NCBI GenBank assembly: GCA_036852015.1
Contig: JAANDG010000397.1
Coordinates: 1-64,000, forward strand
Direction of reading: 5' to 3'
Source: Pelodera strongyloides
Lineage: Eukaryota; Nematoda; Chromadorea; Rhabditida; Rhabditidae
DNA length: 64,000 nt
Shown here one piece after another: positions 11,105-21,308 of this stretch. Positions within the stretch are counted from its first letter, which is position 1, and the number at the start of each line of letters is the position of its first letter. The notes under the pieces were generated by a model. It saw only the letters and a program-made list of their open reading frames with translations. It did not search any database and was not told the origin of the DNA. The position numbers were made by a program, and so were the translations under genes.

Positions 11105-11728
11105 GACGACGCGAAACTCGGCTCCAGTGCCGCACCAAATTTGGGTGAGGTGCCGCACCAAAAAAAAGTGGGGTGCGCCGCTAGATCTGCACCCCCGGAA
11201 AGTGCCGTACATTGTGCACATTTTCTAGTGCAAAATTTATCCTTAAAATCATGGTGTTCAAAAAAAATGTGCGAAGTGATGTACGAGGATGTGCGTATAC
11301 CCCACGGGATGTATGAGGGTGTACGTATACCTCACGGGGTGTATGAGGGTGTACCGTATTGCTATGGGATGTACGGGGGTGTACAAAGATGTACGGATGC
11401 AGGGGGATGTATGGAGGGTGTCTTCTCCAATAAGCCCCTGAACACCATAACCCAACGGCGTGACACTTTTTTCATACCCGCCTGCACGCCGTGACGTTGC
11501 CCCTTGCACGCCAATTTTCTCGTTGTACTAGCTCTAATTTGGCACCAGCTGGGCACCTCTGTCGCACCTATTTCAAGCCCGTTGTCCTATTTTGGCACCA
11601 GATACGCACCAGCCTGGCACCTGTACGGCACTTTCCGGGGGTGCAGATCTAGCGGCGCACCCCACTTTTTTTTGGTGCGGCACCTCACCCAAATTTGGTG
11701 CGGCACTGGAGCCGAGTTTCGCGTCGTC
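11105..11728. mobile_element. foldback element with perfect 106-bp terminal inverted repeats
   Basis: Arms 11105-11210 and 11623-11728 are equal in length and, as read, exact reverse complements, from GACGACGCGAAACTCGG to GGAAAGTGCCGTAC. Both A8/T8 runs inside match in length. The loop contains minisatellite copy 3 (11275-11435). The perfect arms point to a recent event or gene conversion between arms. No transposase. Confidence 0.8.
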
Positions 11729-11951
11729 GTCCTTATTACATGCACCTCTATCCCATCGTTGTACATAATTGTTTTCGCTTGTTATTCGATCTTTATTACT
11801 CTTGTTGTTATGTTTTTGTTGTCGTTGTTGTTATTTTATTGTTGTTAGTTTTTTTTTGTCTTCCGCATTTTTTGTATTCAGTGTACACTTCGGTGTACAC
11901 TGAACACTGAATACACTGAATATATTCTCTCTTCTTTCTACCAAAACTCAC

Positions 11952-12334
11952 ATTGCTAACCAATTTGTTATTATCAGTGCTCATGCTGATTGGCAATTTG
12001 CTGTTTCGCACCATTATTCCTTGATTTTGTTTGGTATCCCAACCTACAGTACACGGCTGTATTTGAATTTTCGAAAATTTAAAAGTATCACCAATCAATA
12101 AGTAGAAATTGGCAAAGGATCAGCGAAAGGGAATGAATTATTTTCGACCCTCTTCTTTTATCTTTTATGTTTCGAGAATTATAAATTAATTCGCATTTAA
12201 GATGGGAAAAGTTTAAAGAATTCCGGAAAAAACCGATTTAAGTTGGAAACGAAGAAAAGTTTAGAGATAAGCCAAAAAGAGAGAGTCAAACATACCTGCA
12301 TTTTCTGCTTTTCAGCAATATGCAAATGTTCCAT
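11952..12334 (-). CDS. putative small gene, two exons, unknown product
   Basis: Minus-strand exon 12296-12334 (ATG at 12334, reads MEHLHIAEKQKMQ) ends before GTATGTTTG. Exon 11952-12056 follows AAATACAG and reads PCTVGWDTKQNQG...NNKLVSN before GTGAGTTTTGG. Both are in phase 0. Signals are good and the frame is open, but I recognise no family and cannot find the next exon to the left, where foldback 11105-11728 lies. It may be a truncated gene or a chance model. Confidence 0.35.
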
Positions 12335-12818
12335 CTTAAACCTGTTTGCCGGAATTGTTCAAACTTTTCCCAACTCGAACGCGCCCTTAGCATACGATTT
12401 GAGGCCGTATTCACCACGCCGTTTACAACTAGAGAAACTGACCCTCGGAGAAAATTTAGGCAGAGAGGGATGGAGTAAATTGTGACCGATTTTTGCAGTG
12501 GTAATGGTGCGGACGTAACCGCACCATTTCCGATTTCCGCACCTTTTAAACATAGCTACCCCAAAGCAAAAATAAATTTTAGGAAATTACTACCCCATTT
12601 AGGAACTAAAAAAACGTTAGAGCTTTTCTGTTAGCGTGTGACCGCATTGTCTTACTTGCTTTAAAGGCTCCCCTTATCCATTGCCTATCAATACTGCAAG
12701 AAGACGCACTTTCACATCGACAATTTACTTGTTTTATTTCCTTCTCAACCTTATTCTGTACACAAACTTTTCTTCAGCTATATGCCAACCGTCACCTACT
12801 ATAGTAGCCATTATGCCC

Positions 12819-13265
12819 TTAAAGGGAATATGTATGCCCTTTTTGAAGTTAAAGTAAAGTAAAGATAAAGTGAACCGGGTTATATCAACCGAATCCGCGG
12901 AAACCGCCCTTTTTGAAGTTAAGCCGTATTAATAGAATGTGTGTTCCTCATTAAGGAAACAACAACAAAAGTTGTCAAAAGTTCCCCAGTTAAACGAAAA
13001 TGAATTTCAAAGTTCACCTTTTCCATAGTAAATAAACGCGTTACTTGACCGCTTGACCCCCTGGCATACACGCCAGTTTCAATGGAGCAAATTTCAACCT
13101 ATGTATGCAGATATCGGCATATAGCATGGAACAGCGACATGTTTGCATACAAATCAGAATATTCGAATTTACATATTCAGTCACCTACTTAAATTCATGT
13201 CTGGTATGGAAACCCCAGTTTCGCAGTTGTTTTGCGCATTTTGAGTGCCTACCTATTCCCTTTAA
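12819..13265. mobile_element. TTAA-ended MITE (AGGGAATATGTATGCCC family) with a SINE fragment inserted
   Basis: TTAAAGGGAATATG at the left and TATTCCCTTTAA at the right, with a shared interior (GTGTGTTCCTCATTAAGG, GACCCCCTGGC). It matches 14027-14393 along its length except for a 54-bp insert plus target duplication at 12853-12922. Confidence 0.75.
12853..12906 (-). mobile_element. 5'-truncated SINE fragment with 16-bp target site duplication
   Basis: On the minus strand the insert reads GCGGATTCGGTTGATATAAC, CCGG, then a CTTTA-rich tail. This is the 3' end of the full SINE at 39031-39293. It is flanked by CCCTTTTTGAAGTTAA at 12837-12852 and 12907-12922, and the sister MITE at 14027 has that word only once, an empty site. 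Confidence 0.85.
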
Positions 13266-13481
13266 AGCCAAGATGTATGCGCTCAAAATGCGCAAAACAC
13301 ACGCGACACTCTCGTTTACATACCAAACTTAGGCTTTGAATATTTGAATATTTATTATACTCATTAAAAAGAGCGGAACTTGAAATAGGCGACTGAATAT
13401 TCCACGGTTTGTTTGCTATTTGCCGATAACTACATACACACGTTTAATTTTATCCATTGAAACCGACGATGTATGGAAATT

Positions 13482-13672
13482 GGAGCGCGTTCGGGTCGTT
13501 CTTTCCGAGAGGAAAACATGCAAATTTATCGTTCGGAATGGACATTTCAGGTTCTAGTCCGGCGAAAGTAAAAAATACAGTATCAATTGGCATGTTAAAA
13601 ATGCTTATCCATACTTGTTTAACGTGCAAATTCCTACACTCGGAAAGAGCAACCCGCTCGAACGCGCCTTTT
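13482..13672. repeat. palindromic repeat (GCGCGTTCGGG family)
   Basis: GGAGCGCGTTCGGG...CTTTCCGAG at the left faces CTCGGAAAGAGC...CGAACGCGCC at the right. The same words occur at 21680-21975. A 28-bp direct duplication (TCTATCAACATTTTTTGCAG...) follows at 13712-13767. Confidence 0.5.
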
Positions 13673-14026
13673 TGGGCTCCTTGTGCCCCTAAGTTCGGTA
13701 GCTGGAAAATTTCTATCAACATTTTTTGCAGTGTTGAGGGTTCTATCAACATTTTTTGCAGTGTTGAATGAGTGATCAAGCGAGAGGATTGCCTTGTGAT
13801 GGATTGGACAGTACCTGGTCATTCTACTTCAAACAGAGGAGGCTTCTATCTTTGACTGATAAGGTAATTATTTTGAAGAAAACGAAAAATACAGTATGAG
13901 TTAGCATGGAAAGGTACAAATTATGCATGCAATTTTCGAAGCAGAAATACGATTGACAGAATGCTAACTTTTTATCATGAAATCAGTCAGTTATGCTGCT
14001 CTTATTTTAGCCCAACCGCCTATTTC

Positions 14027-14393
14027 TTAAAGGGAATATGTATGCCCTTTTTGAAGTTAAGCTGTATTAATAGAATGTGTGTTCCTCATTAAGGAAACAA
14101 CAACAAAAATTGTCAAAAGTTTCCCATTTAAAAGAAAATGATTTTCAAAGTTCATCTTTTCCATAGTAAACGCGTTGCTTGACCCCCTGGCTTACACGGC
14201 AGTGCTGATGGAGCAAAAAATTTAGCATATGTGTGCATAGATCGGCATATAGCATGCAACAGCGACATATTTGCATGCAAATGAGAATATTCGAATTTAC
14301 ATGTTCAGTCGCCTACTTAAATTCATGTCTGGTGTGGAAACTCTAGTTTCGCAGTTGTTTTGCTCATTTTGAGTGCCTACATATTCCCTTTAA
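14027..14393. mobile_element. TTAA-ended MITE (AGGGAATATGTATGCCC family), empty-site copy
   Basis: Same ends and interior as 12819-13265 but without the SINE fragment. TTAA edges at both sides. A third, 3'-end fragment in reverse orientation is at 32591-32672. Confidence 0.75.
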
Positions 14394-14799
14394 CGGGAAA
14401 TAATTTTGTATAATTTATAAAAAATTCAGATCTCCGCTTCTGTAGCCCGAACTTCTGTGTTAAGGAATCCCAGGGAGCGATACACTACATATTTTGTGAG
14501 TTTCTTATTTTTTTTTGTTATAAATATTTTGTAATTTGTTTCTTCATAATAGCTAAATCGTTGATCCGCATTGTTGTTCTTTCTGTAAGTGGGAAGCTCG
14601 TTATTTATTGGTATTATGCTGACTAATGCTCCCTTTTGGCGAAACGCCAGGCGAGGGTAATGGCGAAATGCATGTCCACCCACACACAACGAAATGCCAA
14701 TTTTTGCCTTTTCAAAAAAATTCGGAAACACAATTGCCTGCGCCCAATATTAGTACAATAAATGTAACAATTATATTCTTGCAAGTCATAAGGAAATGA

Positions 14800-14878
14800 C
14801 AGGGAGTCGAACTTGGCGGCACGCCTTTGACAGACCTCAAATTAGCGCCTTAGACCACTAGGTCATGCCGCACACATA
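14800..14878 (-). repeat. tRNA-like module, Leu-type boxes, decayed
   Basis: Minus strand: GCGGCATGACCTAGTGGTCT (A-box region), AGTTCGACTCCC (B-box). The anticodon stem does not pair, so I read it as a tRNA-derived repeat head or tRNA pseudogene. Confidence 0.45.
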
Positions 14879-14939
14879 AGTCGCCTTGAAAAAATACAGA
14901 TAAGGCCGCCAACTTTTTGTCCGCCTGTCCCATTTTCTC

Positions 14940-15262
14940 AGTATTAGACTGGCGTTTCACTAGTTTGCCAGGCGTTTCGCTAGTTTTGCAGGCGTTTCGC
15001 CATCAATAGTTCCGTCGCTAGGCGGATTAGTCAGTAGTAATACTTCGCCGGCGGATTAGCTCGTAATAATATTTTCGCTGGCGATTCGCCTAACATGAAC
15101 AGAGTATCTTAACTTAACTGTACTCATGTTCGGCAAATCGCCAGCAAAATATTTTCACTGACGAACCTGCCGTCGCAAATATTTTCACCGACAAATCCGC
15201 CTAGCGAATGTAATTTAATGACTAACTAAACGCCCCACTGGCGAAACGCCTCCTGGCCAAGG
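14940..15262. repeat. foldback of GGCGTTTCGC / GCGAAACGCC units
   Basis: Three near-direct GGCGTTTCGCT-like units at the left, then CTAGGCGGATT, are mirrored on the right by AATCCGCCTAGCG and GGCGAAACGCC. The centre is AACATGAACAG...CTCATGTT near 15096-15135. Related words occur at 14635-14660 and 17490-17515. Confidence 0.55.
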
Positions 15263-15358
15263 TAAATTCAACTGGCGAGTCGCCAGTTTATACAGTTTGT
15301 TGATATTTGCTTCCCTCGTTTTTGCTTGCTATATATTGCCTCTTGTTATTTTATTATA

Positions 15359-15448
15359 TAAAGGAGAAAAGTTTACTGAGGTCTTTTGTTTGTGTGAACG
15401 AAACGAAATCTTTTGTGTGTGAACGAAACGAAATCTTTTCCTAAAGTT
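15359..15448. repeat. terminal fragment of repeat family T
   Basis: TATATAAAGGAGAAAAGTTT followed by GTGTGAACGAAACGAAATCT twice, which is the family edge and adjacent block without the tRNA-like part. Similar fragments lie near 32187-32215 (reversed) and 60540-60590. Confidence 0.5.
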
Positions 15449-15498
15449 TAGTCAGTGAAAATATTTTCGACGGCAGCTATGTTCTTCATTCGCAACTT

Positions 15499-17013
15499 AC
15501 AAGGTCAAAACGCGGCCAATAGGTAACTTATGAAAAATCTGCCGATGCCACACGATAAGTAATATATACGATAACATTTAATAAGAAAGTTTATCACCTC
15601 AACACTTTTCGCAAGCGAGATAAGTATTTTTTCTGTCATTATCACCCGCTGCCAGAACCATAATTTCAACCATCGTTTAGTGTAGTGGATAGGGCTTCTG
15701 ACTGCTAAAAGGAAGGTCACGGGTTCGAATCCACCCTGCGGATATCATTTTTGCATTTATAACTGTAATATTTTTTGCATTTTAAAACTTAAATTATGGA
15801 TGTAAAGAGCAATTGCTTCGCGTCTGTTCTACTTTAATAGTGTCCATAAGACCTTTACGCACTATTTAAGTTAAAAAAACGGGATTTCATTTTTCCAATT
15901 TTTCATGAAAACACTGATGGTACATAGGGGAAAATGTCAGTCGAAAATTAAAGTATGAAACAAATGCTTGTGAAACATAACTTCATAGTTTCAGGGTGTA
16001 GACGATTGAAAATCATGTATATTCTATTATATATGAGTGATGATGTTTCCGATTATATGTTTCTGATGAGCGTGAACTTGGAGTTCATGAGAGAAGCCAT
16101 CTAGGTGACCTTCTGCAGAACCTTCGTAGACTTCGATAGACTTTCTCTTCCTTGAGATGACACAAACTGACACAGATCGACGCACAATCTACAATAAAAT
16201 TTGAAACTAAAAGATAAACTACGAATTATGGACGGTCATCCGCCCATCCTGCCGCCGGCGCTCCTAGGCTTTGACGAAGGTGATACAGTATTCAAGAGGC
16301 ACGAGCGTATGATCCGCCTCGCCGTTGTGCGTCGATCTGTGTCAGTTTGTGTCATCTCAAGGAAGAGAAAGTCTATCGAAGTCTACGAAGGTTCTGCAGA
16401 AGGTCACCTAGATGGCTTCTCTCATGAACTCCAAGTTCACGCTCATCAGAAACATATAATCGGAAACATCATCACTCATATATAATAGAATATACATGAT
16501 TTTCAATCGTCTACACCCTGAAACTATGAAGTTATGTTTCACAATCATTTGTTTCATACTTTAATTTTCGACTGACATTTTCCCCTATGTACCATCAGTG
16601 TTTTCATGAAAAATTGGAAAAATGAAATCCCGTTTTTTTAACTTAAATAGTGCGTAAAGGTCTTATGGACACTATTAAAGTAGAACAGACGCGAAGCAAT
16701 TGCTCTTTACATCCATAATTTAAGTTTTAAAATGCAAAAAATATTACAGTTATAAATGCAAAAATGATATCCGCAGGGTGGATTCGAACCCGTGACCTTC
16801 CTTTTAGCAGTCAGAAGCCCTATCCACTACACTAAACGATGGTTGAAATTATGGTTCTGGCAGCGGGTGATAATGACAGAAAAAATACTTATCTCGCTTG
16901 CGAAAAGTGTTGAGGTGATAAACTTTCTTATTAAATGTTATCGTATATATTACTTATCGTGTGGCATCGGCAGATTTTTCATAAGTTACCTATTGGCCGC
17001 GTTTTGACCTTGT
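15499..17013. repeat. 1.5-kb near-perfect palindrome (689-bp arms, 137-bp loop)
   Basis: Arms 15499-16187 and 16325-17013 are the same length and almost identical as reverse complements; I saw one clear mismatch (AATGCTTGTG against AATGATTGTG). Each arm carries a tRNA-like module near its outer third (A-box-like TAGTGTAGTGGATAGG, B-box GGGTTCGAATCCA; plus at about 15672-15742, minus at about 16770-16840). The same 71-codon open frame reads inward from both ends. The loop is GC-richer and coding-like. No transposase or TA/TTAA flank found. It could be a foldback element, a host inverted duplication or an assembly hairpin artefact. Confidence 0.85.
16188..16485 (+). other. coding-like loop frame of unknown nature
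   Basis: The palindrome loop (16188-16324) and the first part of the right arm form one open frame ending at TAA 16483-16485. It contains RIMDGHPPILPPALLGFDEG, then DTVFKRHERMIRLA. No start context or splice sites make a convincing gene. It may be a captured exon fragment. Function unknown. Confidence 0.3.
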
Positions 17014-17636
17014 TAGCGGACAGCCTAAGGCCTAAGACGCGAAGTGCGCCCCGGGCAAGCGGACCAGATTAATGGAAAAATCAGTATAAAATCATTAATG
17101 CTAAATAAAATTGTATCCACGACCGGTCCATTGCGGCCGACAAAGGGCAACATAACATCCATGAAACACTTGATATTTCACGCATTTATTGCGGAGTACT
17201 TATTTTAGCTGAAAAAAGGGTGCATAAAGGAAGATGTGTGGCGTATCGATCGGGCGTGCATTCGACATGGGTCCAGTGAATACTCAAATCAAACAGACCT
17301 AGCCCTACATGCGAGGAATTGCGGGATTCGGTTGCTCTGCCATGAAAAATTCGGTTGCTCTGTCATGGGCTCAGTCTGTATTACGCGGGAAAAGTGGGAT
17401 TCGGTCTTATTTCGCGGGAAACGAGTAGAAGAAGAAATTGGTGTTTTTTTCAATTGGTGTTTCGCTGTGCGGGTGGACAGGTGCTTCGCTGGTGCCTTCG
17501 CTAGGCGTTTTGCCAAACGGGAACGCAGTATTCAGGATACAGTACATCTTTTTTTTATATGTTTCATCGGTATTCATACAGGTTTCCGACACTTCTTTTT
17601 AACTGCCCAATAGCAAACTAAATAGTGTTTGTTTAG

Positions 17637-18726
17637 ACACGCCTGGAACGTACCGCTATACATTCTGAGGGATCGGAAAAGATTGCTGCAATTCATACGG
17701 TGAGCTACTTTGCAAGTCTAAGCAAAATTAGCCAGATTCCAGATGAAATGAAGCTTTTTATTTTTGTCGTTTTATGGGCAACCAAACCCGATTTCGCCCC
17801 GAACAACACAGGAAACCGAAAACTCTAAAAAACTCGGATCATACCGTAGTCACACCAAAAAAACTCCGATCTTGCTCCAAGAAAACTCGGAACTCACTCG
17901 GATTATTCGATGATCATGATCCGAGTTTTTTTGGAGCAGGAGCCGAGTTTTTTTGTTGTTTTCCCAACACTATGAAGTCCCTCAAAAATCTGGGCGAAAT
18001 CGGTTTTTTTTTTAAGAATCGGGGGTTTTCGGAAAATAATCGGGGCGAAATCGGGGTTTTCACTTACCTGTGTAAATGAATGTCTGATTATGTAAAAAAT
18101 TGTAATTGGGTCAAAAGTTAATAGCGTAATATACCCACTGGAAGCTTTCAACTTATTCCGTTTTCAGCTTGCAACTGAACTACGCACAACATTTGAAAAA
18201 TGCAAATCACTTGAAGTAAAGGTGAGTGTTGTTACAGTTGACGTAGCATTACATCATGAGAACTTTCGTTTTTATGGGGGTTTGCAAGTATGCCAAAAAC
18301 CGCGAGTTTTCCTTGCAAGTATCAATTCGCAAAATCGTGTGCTTTTTACACCAATTTACCGTAACTTTGACACATCCACACTATAGAAAATCCGCCAACA
18401 AAGCAAATCATTTGTCGGGTCGATGGTCCCGTGCCGATCGGTCGTAAAAACTGCCTGTAGATATGTTCGTGTAGTGCCAAGATACGGTGAATTTTTCGAT
18501 ACGTGCAAGGAAAATCGGGCATACTTGCAAACCCCATTAAATTATAATGGTGATTCGAACGCGCAACTTTGTGTAGGCACTTAAACCAATCAACTTTCAG
18601 ATGGATGCGGCTACAAAAGAGGTAAAGGAATTGATCGAAGAGAAAAAGAATTTTGAAGCGACCATCAATTTCCTTCAAGGAGAAGTGAACCGCTATAGAA
18701 GTATGTCACAACCACACCTTGAGTAG
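17637..18726 (+). CDS. coiled-coil protein, three 3' exons (5' part not found)
   Basis: Exons 17637-17699 (after GTTTAG, before GTGAGC), 18168-18221 (after TTTTCAG, before GTGAGT) and 18601-18726 (after CTTTCAG). All junctions are phase 0. The protein is rich in Glu, Lys and Leu (TELRTTFEKCKSLEVK, then KEVKELIEEKKNFEATINFL), typical of coiled coil. Reading through the last exon gives a stop at 18724-18726. A possible donor GTATGT at 18701 would instead continue the gene. The second intron contains a TA-flanked palindrome (18275-18537). No family assigned; upstream exons are not visible next to the 15.5-17.0 kb palindrome. Confidence 0.6.
18275..18537. mobile_element. TA-flanked palindromic element, intronic
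   Basis: TGGGGGTTTGCAAGTATGCC at the left pairs with GGCATACTTGCAAACCCC(A) at the right. The interior word TGTTCGTGTAGTGCCAAGA matches the family at 52329-52619. Right flank is TA. Confidence 0.6.
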
Positions 18727-18732
18727 GTCCCT

Positions 18733-20306
18733 TTGCTTTATTCGGATGTATTTATTTAACTGCGCTTAGTCCGAAAAAGTGGTTCACATGGGCTCTAAGG
18801 GTCATTGTGACCCAACATATACCAAAAATGTTCCAACTTTTTCGTTTTTACTTTTAAGTTAGAAACCTTTGTAATGATCTAAAAAATGAGTATGGTACTC
18901 TCGTGAAACTTATAATACAGTGCGTCTCATAAGTTTAGGTGCACCCCCTAATTTGGCTCTACCATTCTTATTTGACATTTTTGGGAAAAACAATTCATTC
19001 TAGCAAATCGAGCATGGTGAAAAACCCTAGAATAATTAAAATTAGAAAAAAATACGATTTTTTAAGTATTTGACGGGTTTAAAACCGAAAAACAGCCGTC
19101 TCATAAGTTTAAATGCATGTGTAGAAAATCAATATTTTGTTGGAAAGAAATATTGTACGTGCATTACTAATTAGTAATGAAATGAGAGACCCATATGATC
19201 ATTACCAGGTTCAAAATTCTGCTTGGCCATGATTCGTGGGGGCCCAATTTTCACGCTAAATCATGATTTTTGCAAAACTTTGCACATCTCCGCAAGCCGT
19301 AAGACACAACATTGTAAAAAGCCATTGACAAGGTCTTATAGAACTTTTTATGGCGAACATTTCTGTAAAAAGATTGTCTTTGTAGGTTTGCTGTGAAGGA
19401 AGTTATGAAGTCTTGAAATACCCACGCATGCGCTGTTTTTCGTCCCTGGTGTGCGCTTCCTTAATCAAAACCAAGCAAATGCGAAATATCAGATGATCAT
19501 AACTTCCTTCAAAGTGCACCAAAAAGGATAATTTTTTTACAGAAATGTTCGCCATAAAAAATTCTACAAGATTCTGTCCATTCCCTTTTGCAATCTCATG
19601 CTGTATTGCATGCGGAGATGTACAAAGTTTGCAAAAATCATGATTTGGCTTGAAAATTGGGTCCTCTAAATCATGGCCAAGCACAATTTTGAACATGGTA
19701 GAAATGAATATAAGGCGTACAGATCATTAGCTACTTATTACATACATGGACAATGTTTCTTTCCAACAAAATATTGATTTTCTTACATGCATTTAAATTT
19801 ATGAGACGGCTGTTTTTCGGTTTTAAAACCGTCAAATACTTATAAAATCGTATTTTTTTCTAATTTTCATTATTCTAGGGTTTTTCGCCATGCTCGATTT
19901 GCTAGAATGATTTATTTTTCCCAAAAACGTCAAATAAGAATGGTAGAGCCAAATTAGGGGGTGCACCTAAACTTATGAGACGCACTGTAGTAGTTATCTA
20001 AGAACCAAATTCGTATTAGCAGATTTTTATAGTTGTTTTTGCTCACTCGCAAGGGTGACTGGAGCTATTTTACATAACCATTACGTTACCAATGTAAATC
20101 AGTGGGTCTAGTAACGAAAACATAGGCCTATGATATAGACAGAAGTTATCAGCTTCTTCGTTGGCTCATCCATTTGATAAAACTTAGAAGAAAAAATAAA
20201 GATTTTTGGATTTCGCTTTGGACATATTAGGTCTCAATGACATCTAGGGCCATGAACCACTTTTTCGGACTCAGCGCAGTTGAATACATTCTAATAAAGT
20301 AAAATC
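18733..20306. mobile_element. outer foldback interrupted by a Tc1-type palindrome
   Basis: GGATGTATTTATTTAACTGCGC...AGTCCGAAAAAGTGGTTCA at about 18740-18795 is mirrored by TGAACCACTTTTTCGGACTC...GCGCAGTTGAATACATTC at about 20250-20294. The 1070-bp element 18918-19987 sits between the arms, so it inserted into a pre-existing foldback. Confidence 0.7.
18918..19987. mobile_element. non-autonomous Tc1/mariner-type palindrome with TA target duplication
   Basis: Begins CAGTGCGTCTCATAAGTTTA and ends in its reverse complement TAAACTTATGAGACGCACTG, flanked by TA at 18916-18917 and 19988-19989. The TA-CAGTG start is the hallmark of Tc1/mariner ends. The arms extend almost to the middle (near 19450) with moderate divergence. 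No transposase frame. It lies inside a second foldback. Confidence 0.85.
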
Positions 20307-21308
20307 TAAAATATTTTAGAAAAATATTTTTTTTTTCTCCAAGTACAATAGTACCCCTCAAGCTAATCTGTGGGCTAATTTGTCAACCTTCTCACCATCA
20401 TTTAAATTAGTATAAATATGTAAGGAACTGGAAGGTATTCAATTTGCTAGGAATTTCATAAAATGTACGTTCAACTTTCCATTACAAAATTGAACACCTC
20501 ACAACTTTTTTTCTACGTGAGCCCGACACTTAATTTTGCTTTTATTTTACTGTTCATCTAAATAACCTGGTTCGATTGATACCATTAAATCGAAAATCGG
20601 GGTTTCCCTATTCCTTATTCCCTAATTGCATTATTGCTACACTTCCATCTCAGGCTCCGCTGTTTACGAGTTACTCCATTAATGTGTCCCCTTGCCGAGT
20701 ATGTCTTCTATTTTATGAACTTTTGCAATAAACAGTTTGTATTTGTGCGCATCTATGTGTTCGCTGTTTCTTTGTGCGTTTTCCTCGCAATTCGTTACTA
20801 TTTACCTTGGATATTGTCGTTTTGTTTGTCTTCGTTCCTCGCCCTGTAAATGTTGCTCAAGTCATGAACGAACTCATGATTCGTGCCCGGATTAGTATGA
20901 AACTATCCGGCACAAGTAGGACAGTCAGTGCAGTGCGTGTTTGTTAGTTAGTTTTGTGCTGTGGAATGTGTCGAGTAAGTTCAACTAACAAGTTTACGGT
21001 ATACGGAATATGAATTTACGCCTTCGCTCTTATTGTAATGGCTGAGAGGAAAGATGCCCTCTCCCGCCTAACCATTTCAATTTAGTACTTTTTATTGTGT
21101 GGGTTATATTGTATATTAGGTAGTACAAAATGTCCCGCAGTCGTCTTGCTTGCAAATGCAAGATAATTTAATAAACTTGCAAGTGAAGAAATTAACCACG
21201 AACCACATGGCTTTTACTCGTGAAAAATAGTTTTAAAGAGGTGTGGTGCGTGGTTTGTGAAGTATGTTTCAGTGTATTTCTATTATTTGTATTTGTACTT
21301 AATTTCAG
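19990..21308. other. non-coding stretch upstream of the visible GRWD1-like exons
   Basis: After the foldback arm (to 20306) I see AT-rich sequence with no exon that matches the expected N-terminal half of GRWD1. Open frames such as 20634-20849 lack splice or codon support. Confidence 0.4.
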
